64,000 bases of DNA from Tolumonas sp008015085 (GTDB lineage: Bacteria; Pseudomonadota; Gammaproteobacteria; Enterobacterales; Aeromonadaceae), in the NCBI GenBank assembly GCA_029265125.1, contig JAJUJX010000007.1:91598-155597 (forward strand). Direction: 5' to 3'. Both the position numbers and the translations under genes were made by a program. Positions 34,688 through 43,930 of this stretch are shown one piece after another. The notes under the pieces are model-generated. The model was not told where the DNA came from. It was given only the letters and a program-made list of their open reading frames with translations, and made no database searches. Each line of letters begins with the position of its first letter. Within the stretch, counting starts at the first letter, position 1.

Positions 34688-36604
34688 ATGCTATCACCAG
34701 ATACTAAGGTCAAGATACAAAATTTTGGCCGTTTTCTCTCCAACATGGTTATGCCCAACATTGGCGCATTTATCGCGTGGGGGTTCATTACGGCGTTATT
34801 TATTCCTACTGGCTGGCTGCCAAATGAAACGTTAGCCAAACTGGTAGGCCCAATGATTATGTACCTGCTGCCACTGCTGATTGGTTATACCGGCGGTAAA
34901 CTGGTCGGTGGCGATCGCGGTGCGGTAGTTGGCGCTGTTACCACCATGGGTGTTATCGTTGGTACTGATATTCCAATGTTCATGGGTGCCATGATGGCTG
35001 GCCCATTGGGTGGTTGGACTATCAAACGTTTTGACCGCATGATTGACGGTAAAGTTAAGAGCGGTTTTGAAATGCTGGTTAACAACTTCTCTGCCGGTAT
35101 TATCGGTATGTTGTTAGCAATGCTGGCATTCTTCCTGATTGGACCTTTTGTAAAAGGCATGTCTGCAGCACTGGCTGCGGGTGTAGGCTTCTTGGTTGAA
35201 AACAGCCTGTTACCTCTGACATCTATCTTCGTTGAACCTGCTAAAATTCTGTTCCTGAATAACGCAATCAACCACGGTATTTTCTCTCCGCTGGGCATCC
35301 AGCAGGCGACAGAACATGGTAAGTCTATTTTCTTCCTGATTGAGGCTAACCCAGGTCCTGGTCTTGGTATTCTGCTGGCGTACATGATGTTTGGTCGTGG
35401 TAACGCTAAACAGTCAGCAGCTGGTGCATCTATCATTCACTTCTTGGGCGGTATTCATGAAATCTACTTCCCATATGTATTGATGAACCCACGTCTGATT
35501 CTGGCGGTTATCGCTGGTGGTATGACCGGTGTATTCACTCTGACCGTGTTTGGTGCTGGTCTGGTTTCACCTGCATCACCAGGTTCTATCTTCGCTGTGC
35601 TGCTGATGACACCAAAAGATTCTATCTTCGGTGTGCTGTGCTCCGTTGCGGCTGCTGCAACAGTCTCATTCCTGGTTGCTTCTGTATTCGTACGAGCTCA
35701 GGGCGCTAACTCTAAAGATGAGCTGGATGAAGCTACCCGTAAAATGAAAAGCATGAAACAGGGCAATACTGCTGCCTCAGCTGCTGCTAATGATGATGGT
35801 CACTCTCCTCTGACCGCAAAACACATCGTTGTAGCTTGTGATGCTGGTATGGGTTCAAGTGCAATGGGTGCCAGTCTGCTGCGTAAGAAAATTGAAAAAG
35901 CAGGTCTGCCAATTACCGTGGTAAACCAGGCAATCAATAATCTGGATGATAAAGCAGATATCGTGATCACTCACCGCGATCTGACTGACCGAGCTAAACG
36001 CCATGCTCCTCATGCGCAGCACATTTCGCTGAATAACTTCCTGGACAACCAGCTGTATGACAATCTGATTGCTCGTTTACAGGAGGCTGGCGAAGGCCGC
36101 CGCCCAAAGGCGATAGCCGCTAACGATGACGTTTATCGTGGCGAAAATCTCAGCCCGGCACTGTTTACTTTAGGTCAGGAACATATCTGCTTAGGTATGC
36201 AGGCAAGTAGTAAAGAAGAAGCAATTCGTAAAGCTGGTGAAATGCTGGTGGCGAATGGCTGTGTAGAACCAGAATATGTTGATGCCATGTTAGCTCGTGA
36301 AAAACTGGTATCCACTTACCTGGGTGAATCAATCGCTGTTCCTCATGGCACGATTGAATCAAAAGATAAGGTGAAGAAAACCGGTATCGTCATCTGCCAA
36401 TATCCTGCAGGTGTGCATTTCGGTCCGGAAAAAGACGATGTAGCGCGTCTGGTGATTGGTATCGCAGCTCGTAATGACGAACATCTGCAAGTTATCAACA
36501 ACCTGACCCGTACTCTGGATGATCCATCGCTGATTGAGCGCTTGGCAACCACCACGGATGTGAAATTCGTACTGGAACTGTTAAGCGGCCAACGCGCAGC
36601 GTAG
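34688..36604 (+). CDS. mtlA: PTS mannitol-specific EIICBA
   Basis: This 638-residue protein from ATG 34688 imports mannitol and phosphorylates it to mannitol-1-phosphate. It has the IIC membrane domain (about 1-340). The IIB domain has its phospho-cysteine in V-A-C-D-A-G-M-G-S-S near residue 382. The IIA domain has the phospho-histidine in A-V-P-H-G-T near 555. The start L-S-P-D-T-K-V-K-I-Q-N-F-G-R-F aligns with E. coli MtlA, so the longer frame from 34598 is rejected. It leads the mtlA-mtlD-mtlR cluster. Confidence 0.97.
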   Translation: MLSPDTKVKIQNFGRFLSNMVMPNIGAFIAWGFITALFIPTGWLPNETLAKLVGPMIMYLLPLLIGYTGGKLVGGDRGAVVGAVTTMGVIVGTDIPMFMGAMMAGPLGGWTIKRFDRMIDGKVKSGFEMLVNNFSAGIIGMLLAMLAFFLIGPFVKGMSAALAAGVGFLVENSLLPLTSIFVEPAKILFLNNAINHGIFSPLGIQQATEHGKSIFFLIEANPGPGLGILLAYMMFGRGNAKQSAAGASIIHFLGGIHEIYFPYVLMNPRLILAVIAGGMTGVFTLTVFGAGLVSPASPGSIFAVLLMTPKDSIFGVLCSVAAAATVSFLVASVFVRAQGANSKDELDEATRKMKSMKQGNTAASAAANDDGHSPLTAKHIVVACDAGMGSSAMGASLLRKKIEKAGLPITVVNQAINNLDDKADIVITHRDLTDRAKRHAPHAQHISLNNFLDNQLYDNLIARLQEAGEGRRPKAIAANDDVYRGENLSPALFTLGQEHICLGMQASSKEEAIRKAGEMLVANGCVEPEYVDAMLAREKLVSTYLGESIAVPHGTIESKDKVKKTGIVICQYPAGVHFGPEKDDVARLVIGIAARNDEHLQVINNLTRTLDDPSLIERLATTTDVKFVLELLSGQRAA

Positions 36605-36613
36605 TAAACCAAG

Positions 36614-36635
36614 GAAGGCCACTCAGGTGGCCTTC
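36614..36635 (+). terminator. Hairpin between mtlA and mtlD
   Basis: A perfect 9-bp stem (36614-36622 with 36627-36635) has a four-base loop and is followed only by TTCCCC. It may be a partial terminator or an RNA-stability hairpin that lowers mtlD relative to mtlA. Confidence 0.6.
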
Positions 36636-36665
36636 TTCCCCTGGGATCAAAGGAGTTTATAAAAT

Positions 36666-37817
36666 ATGAAAGCATTACATTTTGGCGCTGGAAATATCGG
36701 TCGCGGTTTCATTGGAAAATTACTGGCAGAATCAGATGCAGAACTGACATTTGCTGATGCTAATACTCAACTGGTTGATCAGTTGAATCATTCTCAGGAA
36801 TATCACGTGCGGGTCGTAGGTGATACTCAGCACACCGACGTTATCCGTCATATCGCTGCGGTACAGGCGAATAGCGATGACGTGATTAATCAAATTATCA
36901 AAGCAGATATTATCACCACAGCAGTGGGCCCTCAGGTGCTGGCCAAGATTGCAGCGACTATCGCTAAAGGTCTGCAATTACGTTTTGAACAAGGCAATCA
37001 TACTCCGGTAAACATCATTGCCTGTGAAAACATGGTGCGTGGCACCAGTCAGCTGAAACAGGCTGTATTAGCTGAACTGCCTCAACAGTATCATGAGTTA
37101 CTGGAGCAATATGTTGGCTTCGTTGACTCTGCGGTTGACCGTATTGTGCCGCCAGCTGCAGCGAATGATGAAGATCCACTTGCAGTAACGGTTGAAAGTT
37201 TCAGTGAGTGGATTGTTGATAAGAACCAGTTTAAAGGCACTATTCCACCTGTAGAAGGTATGGAACTGACTGATAACCTGCTGGCCTATGTTGAGCGTAA
37301 GTTGTTTACATTGAATACCGGACATATTGTGACTGCGTATTTGGGTAAGTTAGCGGGTTATAAAACGATCCGTGAGGCGATTGCTGATGAAGCAATTCAG
37401 AGTACGGTACGTCAGGCGATGCAGCAAAGTGGTGAAGTTCTGGTAAACCGTTATGGTTTTGATCGTGCTTTGCATCATGCCTATATTGAAAAAATTCTGA
37501 CCCGGTTTGCTAACCCTTATCTGGTTGATGAAATCGATCGTGTTGGGCGTCAGCCACTGCGTAAGCTGGGTGCGGAAGATCGCTTAATTAAGCCTTTGCT
37601 GGGTACACTGGAATATGGTTTGCCAAATGACGCCTTATTGAAAGGTATTGCGGCTGCATTACACTATCAGAATGCTGATGACCCGCAGGCTGTTGAGCTG
37701 CAGGGTTGGATTCAGCAGGATGGCGTGAAATCTGCATTGTTGCGTGCGACAGGCCTTAGTGCTGATGAGCCATGTGTCAGTGCTATTGTGGCTGAATATG
37801 AGCGTATGGCGCAGTAA
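36666..37817 (+). CDS. mtlD: Mannitol-1-phosphate 5-dehydrogenase
   Basis: This 383-residue NAD enzyme oxidises mannitol-1-phosphate to fructose-6-phosphate. It has the N-terminal Rossmann motif H-F-G-A-G-N-I-G-R-G-F-I-G-K and the family signature Y-V-G-F-V-D-S-A-V-D-R-I-V-P near residue 155. Size and order after mtlA match E. coli. AAGGAG lies just upstream of ATG 36666. Confidence 0.97.
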   Translation: MKALHFGAGNIGRGFIGKLLAESDAELTFADANTQLVDQLNHSQEYHVRVVGDTQHTDVIRHIAAVQANSDDVINQIIKADIITTAVGPQVLAKIAATIAKGLQLRFEQGNHTPVNIIACENMVRGTSQLKQAVLAELPQQYHELLEQYVGFVDSAVDRIVPPAAANDEDPLAVTVESFSEWIVDKNQFKGTIPPVEGMELTDNLLAYVERKLFTLNTGHIVTAYLGKLAGYKTIREAIADEAIQSTVRQAMQQSGEVLVNRYGFDRALHHAYIEKILTRFANPYLVDEIDRVGRQPLRKLGAEDRLIKPLLGTLEYGLPNDALLKGIAAALHYQNADDPQAVELQGWIQQDGVKSALLRATGLSADEPCVSAIVAEYERMAQ

Positions 37818-37827
37818 ACGATATTGG

Positions 37828-37853
37828 AAAAGAGAGGCTCTGACCTCTCTTTT
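37828..37853 (+). terminator. Terminator between mtlD and mtlR
   Basis: A perfect 10-bp stem (37828-37837 with 37844-37853) is followed by CTCTTTTT. It suggests that mtlR is mostly expressed separately or by read-through. Confidence 0.75.
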
Positions 37854-37948
37854 CTCTTTTTAAAGCACTTAATAAATTTACAAATCTATAACAATTATAA
37901 AAAGGGCAACGGGACAGATTTCTGGATTTCCACATAAGAATTTACAAT

Positions 37949-38485
37949 ATGAAGAAAAAGAAAGCCCCTATTCATCAGGAGGACGCTGTTTTTGAGCGAC
38001 TCGCTGAACCGGAGAATCCGCGGGGATTCTTCATCGAAGTTGTATGTATGCTGGAAGATGCTGTTGATCAGCTGATGCGTCGCGCTTTCCGGCAGGAAGA
38101 ATACGCTGTCAAATATGCGATCGAGCCATTATTAAATGGGAAAGGTCCGCTGGCTGATTTAAATATCCGTCTGAAATTGATTTTTGCACTGGGTTTAATT
38201 TCTTATGAAGTTTCTCAGGATATAGAAAGGTTTGTTCGTCTGCGGGATTTTCTGGTTGGAGATATTCATGACCATCGTTTTGGTGAAGCCTGTGTTACAG
38301 AGCAGCTGAACCGGCTGCACAGCTTACAGAATATCAGCATGATGCAGGTGGATGAGCCAAGTGAAAATGCAGACCCAGTGTTATATCAACTGCAATTGAA
38401 CCGACGAGACCAGGTGATACGCTCTGCTCTGTTGCTGGCGGTATCAAGTGTGCTTTCTGAATTAGGTAAAGACAGTCCGATTTAA
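37949..38485 (+). CDS. mtlR: Mannitol operon repressor MtlR
   Basis: This 178-residue all-helical protein is of the MtlR family, with R-G-F-F-I-E-V-V-C-M-L-E-D-A near residue 25 and R-D-F-L-V-G-D-I-H-D-H near 107. MtlR lowers mtl expression in enterobacteria. The fold is not a classical DNA-binding one, so it may act through a partner. It lies 131 bases after mtlD, beyond a terminator-like hairpin, and is followed by a strong terminator. Confidence 0.92.
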   Translation: MKKKKAPIHQEDAVFERLAEPENPRGFFIEVVCMLEDAVDQLMRRAFRQEEYAVKYAIEPLLNGKGPLADLNIRLKLIFALGLISYEVSQDIERFVRLRDFLVGDIHDHRFGEACVTEQLNRLHSLQNISMMQVDEPSENADPVLYQLQLNRRDQVIRSALLLAVSSVLSELGKDSPI

Positions 38486-38525
38486 CAGCTGCTATTAAAC
38501 TTATTGTTTACAAGCTTCAATAATT

Positions 38526-38559
38526 AAAGCCCCTGCAGTATTAATGCTGCAGGGGCTTT
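38526..38559 (+). terminator. mtlR terminator
   Basis: A perfect 13-bp stem (38526-38538 with 38547-38559) is followed by TATTTTAT. Confidence 0.92.
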
Positions 38560-38701
38560 TATTTTATACCAGTCTTCTTCTTGCATTCATCAGGGCAGGT
38601 GAAAGCTCAGCAAACCCTTATGACATTAACAACAAAACACAGTCTGCACTGTGTCTGAAATTTCCTTTGTCCCCGGTTTCTTTCACCCATCGTCAGAAAG
38701 C

Positions 38702-38728
38702 AAAAAGCCCCGACTTATTCAGTCGGGG
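38702..38728 (-). terminator. fruA operon terminator
   Basis: An 8-bp GC-rich stem (38708-38715 with 38721-38728) is followed by CTTTTTG on the minus strand, past the fruA stop. The space between this and the mtlR terminator (about 140 bases) shows no gene that I can support. Confidence 0.88.
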
Positions 38729-38778
38729 AGGGGGGCACACAAAAATGGAGGGAGCTAGTTCCATTTGTGATGAAACAA

Positions 38779-40530
38779 TTAAGCAGTTTGTGTTTCCTGA
38801 GCTGGTTTCAGCATCGCATACATCAGACCAGTCAGTGCAGAACCTGCAGCGATAGCGACGATGTACATCAGTGCATTGCTGATTGCACCAGGGATCAGCA
38901 GTACGAACAGACCACCGTGCGGAGCCATCAGACCACAACCGAACAGCATTGACAGGGCACCAGCTAACGCACCACCAGCCATGGTTGAAGGAATTACACG
39001 CATTGGGTCACGTGCTGCGAATGGGATTGCACCTTCAGAGATGAAGCACAGACCCAGAACGAAAGACGCTTTACCTGCTTCACGCTCAGAATCAATGAAC
39101 TTGTTACGAGCCACGAAAGTAGCGATACCCATACCGATCGCAGGAACCATACCCGCAGCCATAACAGCAGCCATTGGCAAGCTAGGAACGTTAGGGTTAG
39201 AGGCCAGCAGACCAGTACCGAATACGTAAGCTACTTTGTTAACCGGACCACCCAGGTCGAAGCACATCATCGCGCCCAGGATTACACCCAGCAGGATAGC
39301 GTTCGCGCCAGACATACCAGTCAGGAAGTCAGTCAGACCTTTCATGATAGAAGCAATTGGAGTACCAACTACGTAAATCATGACCAGACCAGTGATCAAG
39401 CTTGCCAGGAATGGAATGATCAGGATTGGCTTCAGCGCTTCCATGGTTTGTGGCAGTTTAACGTTGTCAGCAATTGCTTTTGCAGTATAACCAGCGATGA
39501 AACCTGCAGCGATACCGCCTAAGAAGCCAGCGCCGATAGAGCTTGCCAGCATACCACCGATCAAACCTGGAGCCAGACCTGGACGGTCAGCAATGGAGTA
39601 AGCGATGAAACCGGCCATTACAGGCACCATCAGAGCGAACGCAGACGCACCACCGATTTTCATCAGGGCTGCAGCCATGGAGCCTTCTTCTTTAAACGCT
39701 TCGATACCGAAGACGAATGACAGCGCGATTAACAGACCACCTGCAACCACGATTGGCAGCATGTGTGATACACCGGTCATCAAGTGTTTGTATACGCCAG
39801 GCAGTTCTGCTTTGCCTGATTTGGCAGCAGAAGCGCCCGATGAACCGGAACCCTGATACACGTTCTGGGTAGCCAGTGCATTATCCATTTCCTGTGCTGT
39901 CTTTTTCAGAGCCGCGCCAGTGCTGGTTTTGTACAGTTTTTTGCCTGCGAAACGAGACAGATCCAGTTCGATGTCTGCCGCAATGACGACAACATCAGCC
40001 TGTGCGATCTCTTCAGCAGTCAGTGCGTTTTTAGCACCAACAGAGCCGCGAGTTTCGACTTTGATCCAGTAACCACGTTTTTTTGCCTCTTCTTCCAGTG
40101 CTTCGGCAGCCATAAAGGTATGGGCAACCCCTGTTGGACAGGCGGTTATAGCAACGATACGTTTGCTCATGGGGGACACCTTGGGTTTTTCTTGGGTTTG
40201 CTGAGGAGCAACTACTTCAGCTGACGTCACTGTTGCTGAAGCGGCTGCCGTTTGTAAGAAAGCTTTTGCGTCCGGGATAGCACTCATTACATCGGCCTGA
40301 TAAACACGTTTGCCGGTAAAACGAGCGAGATCAATATTGTCACCAGCAACAACGATCATATCGGCTGTGCTGATTTCATCGACGGTCAGTAATTTTGCTG
40401 GTTCCAGATTGTTGTGACACTCAACAACGGCATTCCAACCCAGGGAGGCAGCTGCTTTTTCAAGAAGACCTGCAGCGATAACACTGTTGGCAATGCCACT
40501 CGGACAAGAGGTGACAATTACAATATTCAT
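38779..40530 (-). CDS. fruA: PTS fructose-specific EIIB'BC
   Basis: This 583-residue fructose permease has an N-terminal IIB' domain (S-C-P-S-G-I-A-N-S near residue 9). The functional IIB domain follows, with phospho-cysteine in T-A-C-P-T-G-V-A-H-T near 130. The IIC membrane domain runs from about 240 to the end. It takes up fructose and forms fructose-1-phosphate with phosphate from FruB. It is the last gene of fruBKA on the minus strand, 11 bases after fruK. Confidence 0.96.
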   Translation of the reverse strand: MNIVIVTSCPSGIANSVIAAGLLEKAAASLGWNAVVECHNNLEPAKLLTVDEISTADMIVVAGDNIDLARFTGKRVYQADVMSAIPDAKAFLQTAAASATVTSAEVVAPQQTQEKPKVSPMSKRIVAITACPTGVAHTFMAAEALEEEAKKRGYWIKVETRGSVGAKNALTAEEIAQADVVVIAADIELDLSRFAGKKLYKTSTGAALKKTAQEMDNALATQNVYQGSGSSGASAAKSGKAELPGVYKHLMTGVSHMLPIVVAGGLLIALSFVFGIEAFKEEGSMAAALMKIGGASAFALMVPVMAGFIAYSIADRPGLAPGLIGGMLASSIGAGFLGGIAAGFIAGYTAKAIADNVKLPQTMEALKPILIIPFLASLITGLVMIYVVGTPIASIMKGLTDFLTGMSGANAILLGVILGAMMCFDLGGPVNKVAYVFGTGLLASNPNVPSLPMAAVMAAGMVPAIGMGIATFVARNKFIDSEREAGKASFVLGLCFISEGAIPFAARDPMRVIPSTMAGGALAGALSMLFGCGLMAPHGGLFVLLIPGAISNALMYIVAIAAGSALTGLMYAMLKPAQETQTA

Positions 40531-40541
40531 ATGTTTATTCC

Positions 40542-41480
40542 TTAAGCTACTCTTTTCACGTCAATACGGGCCATCATATCGGCCAGCTGCTGTTTGTTCG
40601 GTACACCCACACCAATCTGGGTGACAGCCAGCGCTGAAACGGCAGAAGCAATACGCAAGATCTGTTCTTTATCCATGCCTTGACTTAAGCCCCAGGCAAA
40701 CCCTGCTACCATTGAATCGCCGGCACCGACTGTGCTGACTACTTCCATACGGGGTGGTTTAGCTGACCAGCACTCACCATCGGCACACCAGAGCACACCA
40801 TCAGCACCACGGGAAATCACGACATTCGCGATACCATCAGCACACAACTTTTCAGCCTGAGCGCGCAGTGCTTCTTCAGTATCCAATGGCTGGCCAGCCC
40901 ATTCAGCCAGTTCAACTTCATTTGGCTTGATGAGGAATGGTTTGGCTTCCAGACCTTTAACCAGCGCTTCTTTACTGCTGTCAAACAGGACTTTCGCCCC
41001 TTTTTGTTGCAGTTTAGCGATCAGGTCTCGGCTGGCTTCTGCACTGATCCCCCGAGGTAAGCTGCCGGCAACAACGACGTATTCGTATTGTTCAGCCTGA
41101 CGTAATAAACGAGCTTCAAATTCTTTCAGCTCATCATCAGCAACAGCGACACCAGGGAAGTTCAGATCGGTCACTTCACCGTTTTCTTCCACCATTTTGA
41201 CGTTAATTCGGGTATCACCCGGTACCGCCATGAAATGATCTGTCAGGCCACATTGCGCAAACAGATCACGGAAAGCCTGCTGGTTTCCGGCGCCTAAAAT
41301 ACCGGTAACGGCAACATCAGCCCCAAAATCACGTAATACACGGGCCACGTTGATGCCTTTACCAGCCGGATGCAGACTGCCTGATTTCACCACGTTAACA
41401 CTGCCGACTTTGATCTGGCCGATGTGTCCGGTCAGATCCAGTGCAGGGTTAAGTGTTACAGTCAGCAAAGGCTTACTCAT
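40542..41480 (-). CDS. fruK: 1-Phosphofructokinase
   Basis: This PfkB-family kinase (312 residues from ATG 41480) phosphorylates fructose-1-phosphate to the 1,6-bisphosphate. Typical blocks are T-L-N-P-A-L-D near the start, the glycine-rich H-P-A-G-K-G-I-N-V-A-R near 40 and the catalytic G-A-G-D-S-M-V-A-G near 250. The length equals E. coli FruK with this start, so the ATG at 41495 is not used. The frame overlaps fruB by 8 bases. Confidence 0.96.
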   Translation of the reverse strand: MSKPLLTVTLNPALDLTGHIGQIKVGSVNVVKSGSLHPAGKGINVARVLRDFGADVAVTGILGAGNQQAFRDLFAQCGLTDHFMAVPGDTRINVKMVEENGEVTDLNFPGVAVADDELKEFEARLLRQAEQYEYVVVAGSLPRGISAEASRDLIAKLQQKGAKVLFDSSKEALVKGLEAKPFLIKPNEVELAEWAGQPLDTEEALRAQAEKLCADGIANVVISRGADGVLWCADGECWSAKPPRMEVVSTVGAGDSMVAGFAWGLSQGMDKEQILRIASAVSALAVTQIGVGVPNKQQLADMMARIDVKRVA

Positions 41481-42603
41481 GGCCAGCACCCTCACCTAGA
41501 CCTTCAGCGATTGACTGGCCAATTTTGGCGATAGCAGCTTGAGCATCGTCACCTTTGGCGATGAACTGCAGTCGATGACCACTTTTAACGCCTAAGCTCA
41601 CGATCTTCATCAGGCTCTTCGCGTTGACAGCTTTGCCATCACCATCCAGGTTGGCAACCCAGATTTCACTTTGGAATTCTTTGGCAACTTTAACCAGTGT
41701 TGCACTTGGACGTGCATGCAGACCGTGAGGGTTGGTAATGGTGAAGATACCTTCCAGACCTTCAATCGGTTTTTCGGTCAGCAGCTTCACTACTTTCATG
41801 CCGTCAGCAGACCACAGCTGAGCGACATTCTGCTCACTGATCATGTCAATCAGACGATCCAGTACAGGCTTATGTAATGCATCCTGCGCCGCGATCAGCA
41901 ACAGACCTTGTACTGGCTGACCTGCGTGCTGGAACGGGGTAGTCGGGCGAACAAGTGATACAGCAGTGCGTTTAACGCCAACGTTGGTGCGAGCCAACCA
42001 CAGACCCTGACCCATCCATACCGGAGTGGAATCCAGAATCGCGGTCGCGCCGCTGGCCTCTAAGGCACCGTTTGATTGCAGTAGTACGCAGGCAGCTGAT
42101 TGCAGACCAAGAATGTCCTGAGCTGAAGCTTGTAATTGGATGGTGCTATTGTCTAACAGCAGCGTTGGTGCTGGTTTCTGACCACTCAGCAGTTTGGCCA
42201 GATCGGCACTGCTCTTACAATGTTTGATGTAATCAGCAATAGAGTCGTCAGCCAGAACACGGGTCAGCTGACGCAGAATACCCAGATGTTCGTCTGAGCG
42301 GGCAGCAATACCGATTACCACGTGAGCAATCTGACCATCGCCCCAATCAACACCTTCGGCGAAATGCAGTACGCGAACACCGGTCTGTTTTACTTGTTCG
42401 CGGGTATCGGTAGTACCGTGAGGAATCGCAATACCATTCCCCAAGTAAGTGGAATTCTGAGTTTCGCGACGTAGCATACCATCGACGTAGGGCGCTTCGA
42501 TCAGCGCTGCGTCGATCATCTTCTGTGCAACCATTCGGATCGCACTTTGCTTATCGTCGGCTTTAGCCCCCAATTGGATATCTTGTTCCGCCAGTGTCAG
42601 CAT
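41473..42603 (-). CDS. fruB: PTS fructose EIIA-FPr fusion (DTP)
   Basis: This 376-residue soluble phosphocarrier has an N-terminal EIIA-Fru domain (phospho-histidine in I-A-I-P-H-G-T near residue 62). A middle linker domain follows, then a C-terminal HPr-like FPr domain (T-N-P-H-G-L-H-A-R-P-S-A near 300). It passes phosphate from enzyme I to FruA. The length equals E. coli FruB. It is the first gene of fruBKA. The 267-base divergent spacer to cra holds three Cra-like sites. Confidence 0.96.
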   Translation of the reverse strand: MLTLAEQDIQLGAKADDKQSAIRMVAQKMIDAALIEAPYVDGMLRRETQNSTYLGNGIAIPHGTTDTREQVKQTGVRVLHFAEGVDWGDGQIAHVVIGIAARSDEHLGILRQLTRVLADDSIADYIKHCKSSADLAKLLSGQKPAPTLLLDNSTIQLQASAQDILGLQSAACVLLQSNGALEASGATAILDSTPVWMGQGLWLARTNVGVKRTAVSLVRPTTPFQHAGQPVQGLLLIAAQDALHKPVLDRLIDMISEQNVAQLWSADGMKVVKLLTEKPIEGLEGIFTITNPHGLHARPSATLVKVAKEFQSEIWVANLDGDGKAVNAKSLMKIVSLGVKSGHRLQFIAKGDDAQAAIAKIGQSIAEGLGEGAGHE

Positions 42604-42660
42604 GGCGTGTACCTCTCTTATAGTTGTGTCAGATATATAAAATAGAACAAATCGTAGAAC

Positions 42661-42672
42661 TCAAACGATTCA
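42661..42672. promoter_or_regulatory. Cra-like site 1 in the fruB-cra spacer
   Basis: This 12-base site matches TGAAWCGWTTCA except at one position (TC in place of TG at the start). Confidence 0.6.
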
Positions 42673-42745
42673 TCATTTCATATTCTGATCTATTTGTTGC
42701 AACTTTGGGTAGCAAGATTGCAACTCTCATGTGCCAAAAAATAGA

Positions 42746-42757
42746 TTAATCGTTTCA
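42746..42757. promoter_or_regulatory. Cra-like site 2 in the fruB-cra spacer
   Basis: This 12-base site matches TGAAWCGWTTCA except at the second base. It is followed by G, as in the extended consensus. Confidence 0.65.
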
Positions 42758-42767
42758 GTTCATATGC

Positions 42768-42779
42768 TGTATCGTTTCA
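42768..42779. promoter_or_regulatory. Cra-like site 3 in the fruB-cra spacer
   Basis: This 12-base site matches TGAAWCGWTTCA except at the third base and is followed by GC. It lies 22 bases (two helical turns) from site 2, on the same face of the DNA. Confidence 0.65.
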
Positions 42780-42870
42780 GCTAGATATTCAAGAACTGCT
42801 TAATGTATAATCACTGGTAATTTGAAGTAGTGCACAATATACAGCAATAGATACACGAGATGGGTTCCCT

Positions 42871-43866
42871 ATGAAGCTTGAAGAGATCGCGCGTCTGGCG
42901 GGTGTATCCCGCACAACAGCAAGCTATGTGGTGAATGGCAAAGCTGAACAGCACCGCATTAGTGAAAAGACCCGTGATAGGGTGATGGCTGTCGTCAACC
43001 AGTATAACTACAAGCCAGATCAGGCTGCGACGGCGTTACGTCTGGGCAGTAGCCGGTTGCTGGGGTTTATTCTGCCTGATCTCGAAAACACCAGTTATGC
43101 CCGTCTAGCTAAGTTGCTGGAGGCGGGTGCTCGGGCACACGGTTTTCAGCTGATCATTACCTGCTCTGATGATGATCCAGAGACAGAAAAAGCGTTGGCT
43201 GAGATGCTGACATCCCGCCGGATTGATGCATTACTGGTTTCGACGGTACTGGATCCATACAACGATTTCTATCCAAAGTTACAGCAAAAGGGTTTACCCA
43301 TTATTGCCATCGATCGTGCACTGGATGATGAGAAATTTGCGTCTGTCATCAGTGAAGATCTGGACGGTGCCATCAAATTAACCAATTCATTATTGTCACC
43401 TTTACCGGCAACGGTGGGGTTGCTTGGGGCTGTTGCAGACCTCGGTATTTCGCATGAACGTGAGCGGGGATTTCTCTCTGCGCTGCGCGAAGCGGAAATA
43501 TCTACTGAGCCTTTGATTGCTTATGGTGAACATTTCAGCCGTAGTGAAGGTGCTCGCATCTGTGCTGAATGGATTGCAAAAGGGGTGATGCCAGAAGCTC
43601 TGGTAACAACATCTTATGTGTTGCTGGAAGGTGTGCTGGATACCCTGCGCGAATATCCTGAAGTGATGCAGAATATTCGTCTGGCAACATTTGGTGATAA
43701 TCAGTTGCTGGATTTTCTGCCAGCAAAAGTAAATGCTCTGCCACAACAGTTCTCGCTGATTGCGAATCGTGCACTGGAACTGGCACTGGCAGCAACAGAA
43801 CATAATTACACGCCAGGGGTAGAGGTTATCCCTCGCCGCTTAAAAGTCCGTAGTCATACCGGTTAG
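42871..43866 (+). CDS. cra: Catabolite repressor/activator Cra (FruR)
   Basis: This 331-residue LacI-family regulator has the N-terminal helix-turn-helix M-K-L-E-E-I-A-R-L-A-G-V-S-R-T-T-A-S-Y-V, almost identical to E. coli Cra. I-L-P-D-L-E-N-T-S-Y-A-R and A-T-F-G-D-N-Q-L-L-D-F follow in the effector domain. Fructose-1-phosphate releases it from DNA. It is divergent from fruBKA, its classical target, and probably controls both directions through the Cra-like sites. Confidence 0.95.
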   Translation: MKLEEIARLAGVSRTTASYVVNGKAEQHRISEKTRDRVMAVVNQYNYKPDQAATALRLGSSRLLGFILPDLENTSYARLAKLLEAGARAHGFQLIITCSDDDPETEKALAEMLTSRRIDALLVSTVLDPYNDFYPKLQQKGLPIIAIDRALDDEKFASVISEDLDGAIKLTNSLLSPLPATVGLLGAVADLGISHERERGFLSALREAEISTEPLIAYGEHFSRSEGARICAEWIAKGVMPEALVTTSYVLLEGVLDTLREYPEVMQNIRLATFGDNQLLDFLPAKVNALPQQFSLIANRALELALAATEHNYTPGVEVIPRRLKVRSHTG

Positions 43867-43930
43867 CCGTAGCGGGAACAGGTAATTACGGAGGGTTAAT
43901 TCTGATTTTTACAGGTATGGAGTGTTTAAG

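Noticed and set aside
38544..38855. Plus-strand frame between mtlR and fruA
   Set aside because: It runs through two terminators and into the antisense of fruA. Its composition is not protein-like.
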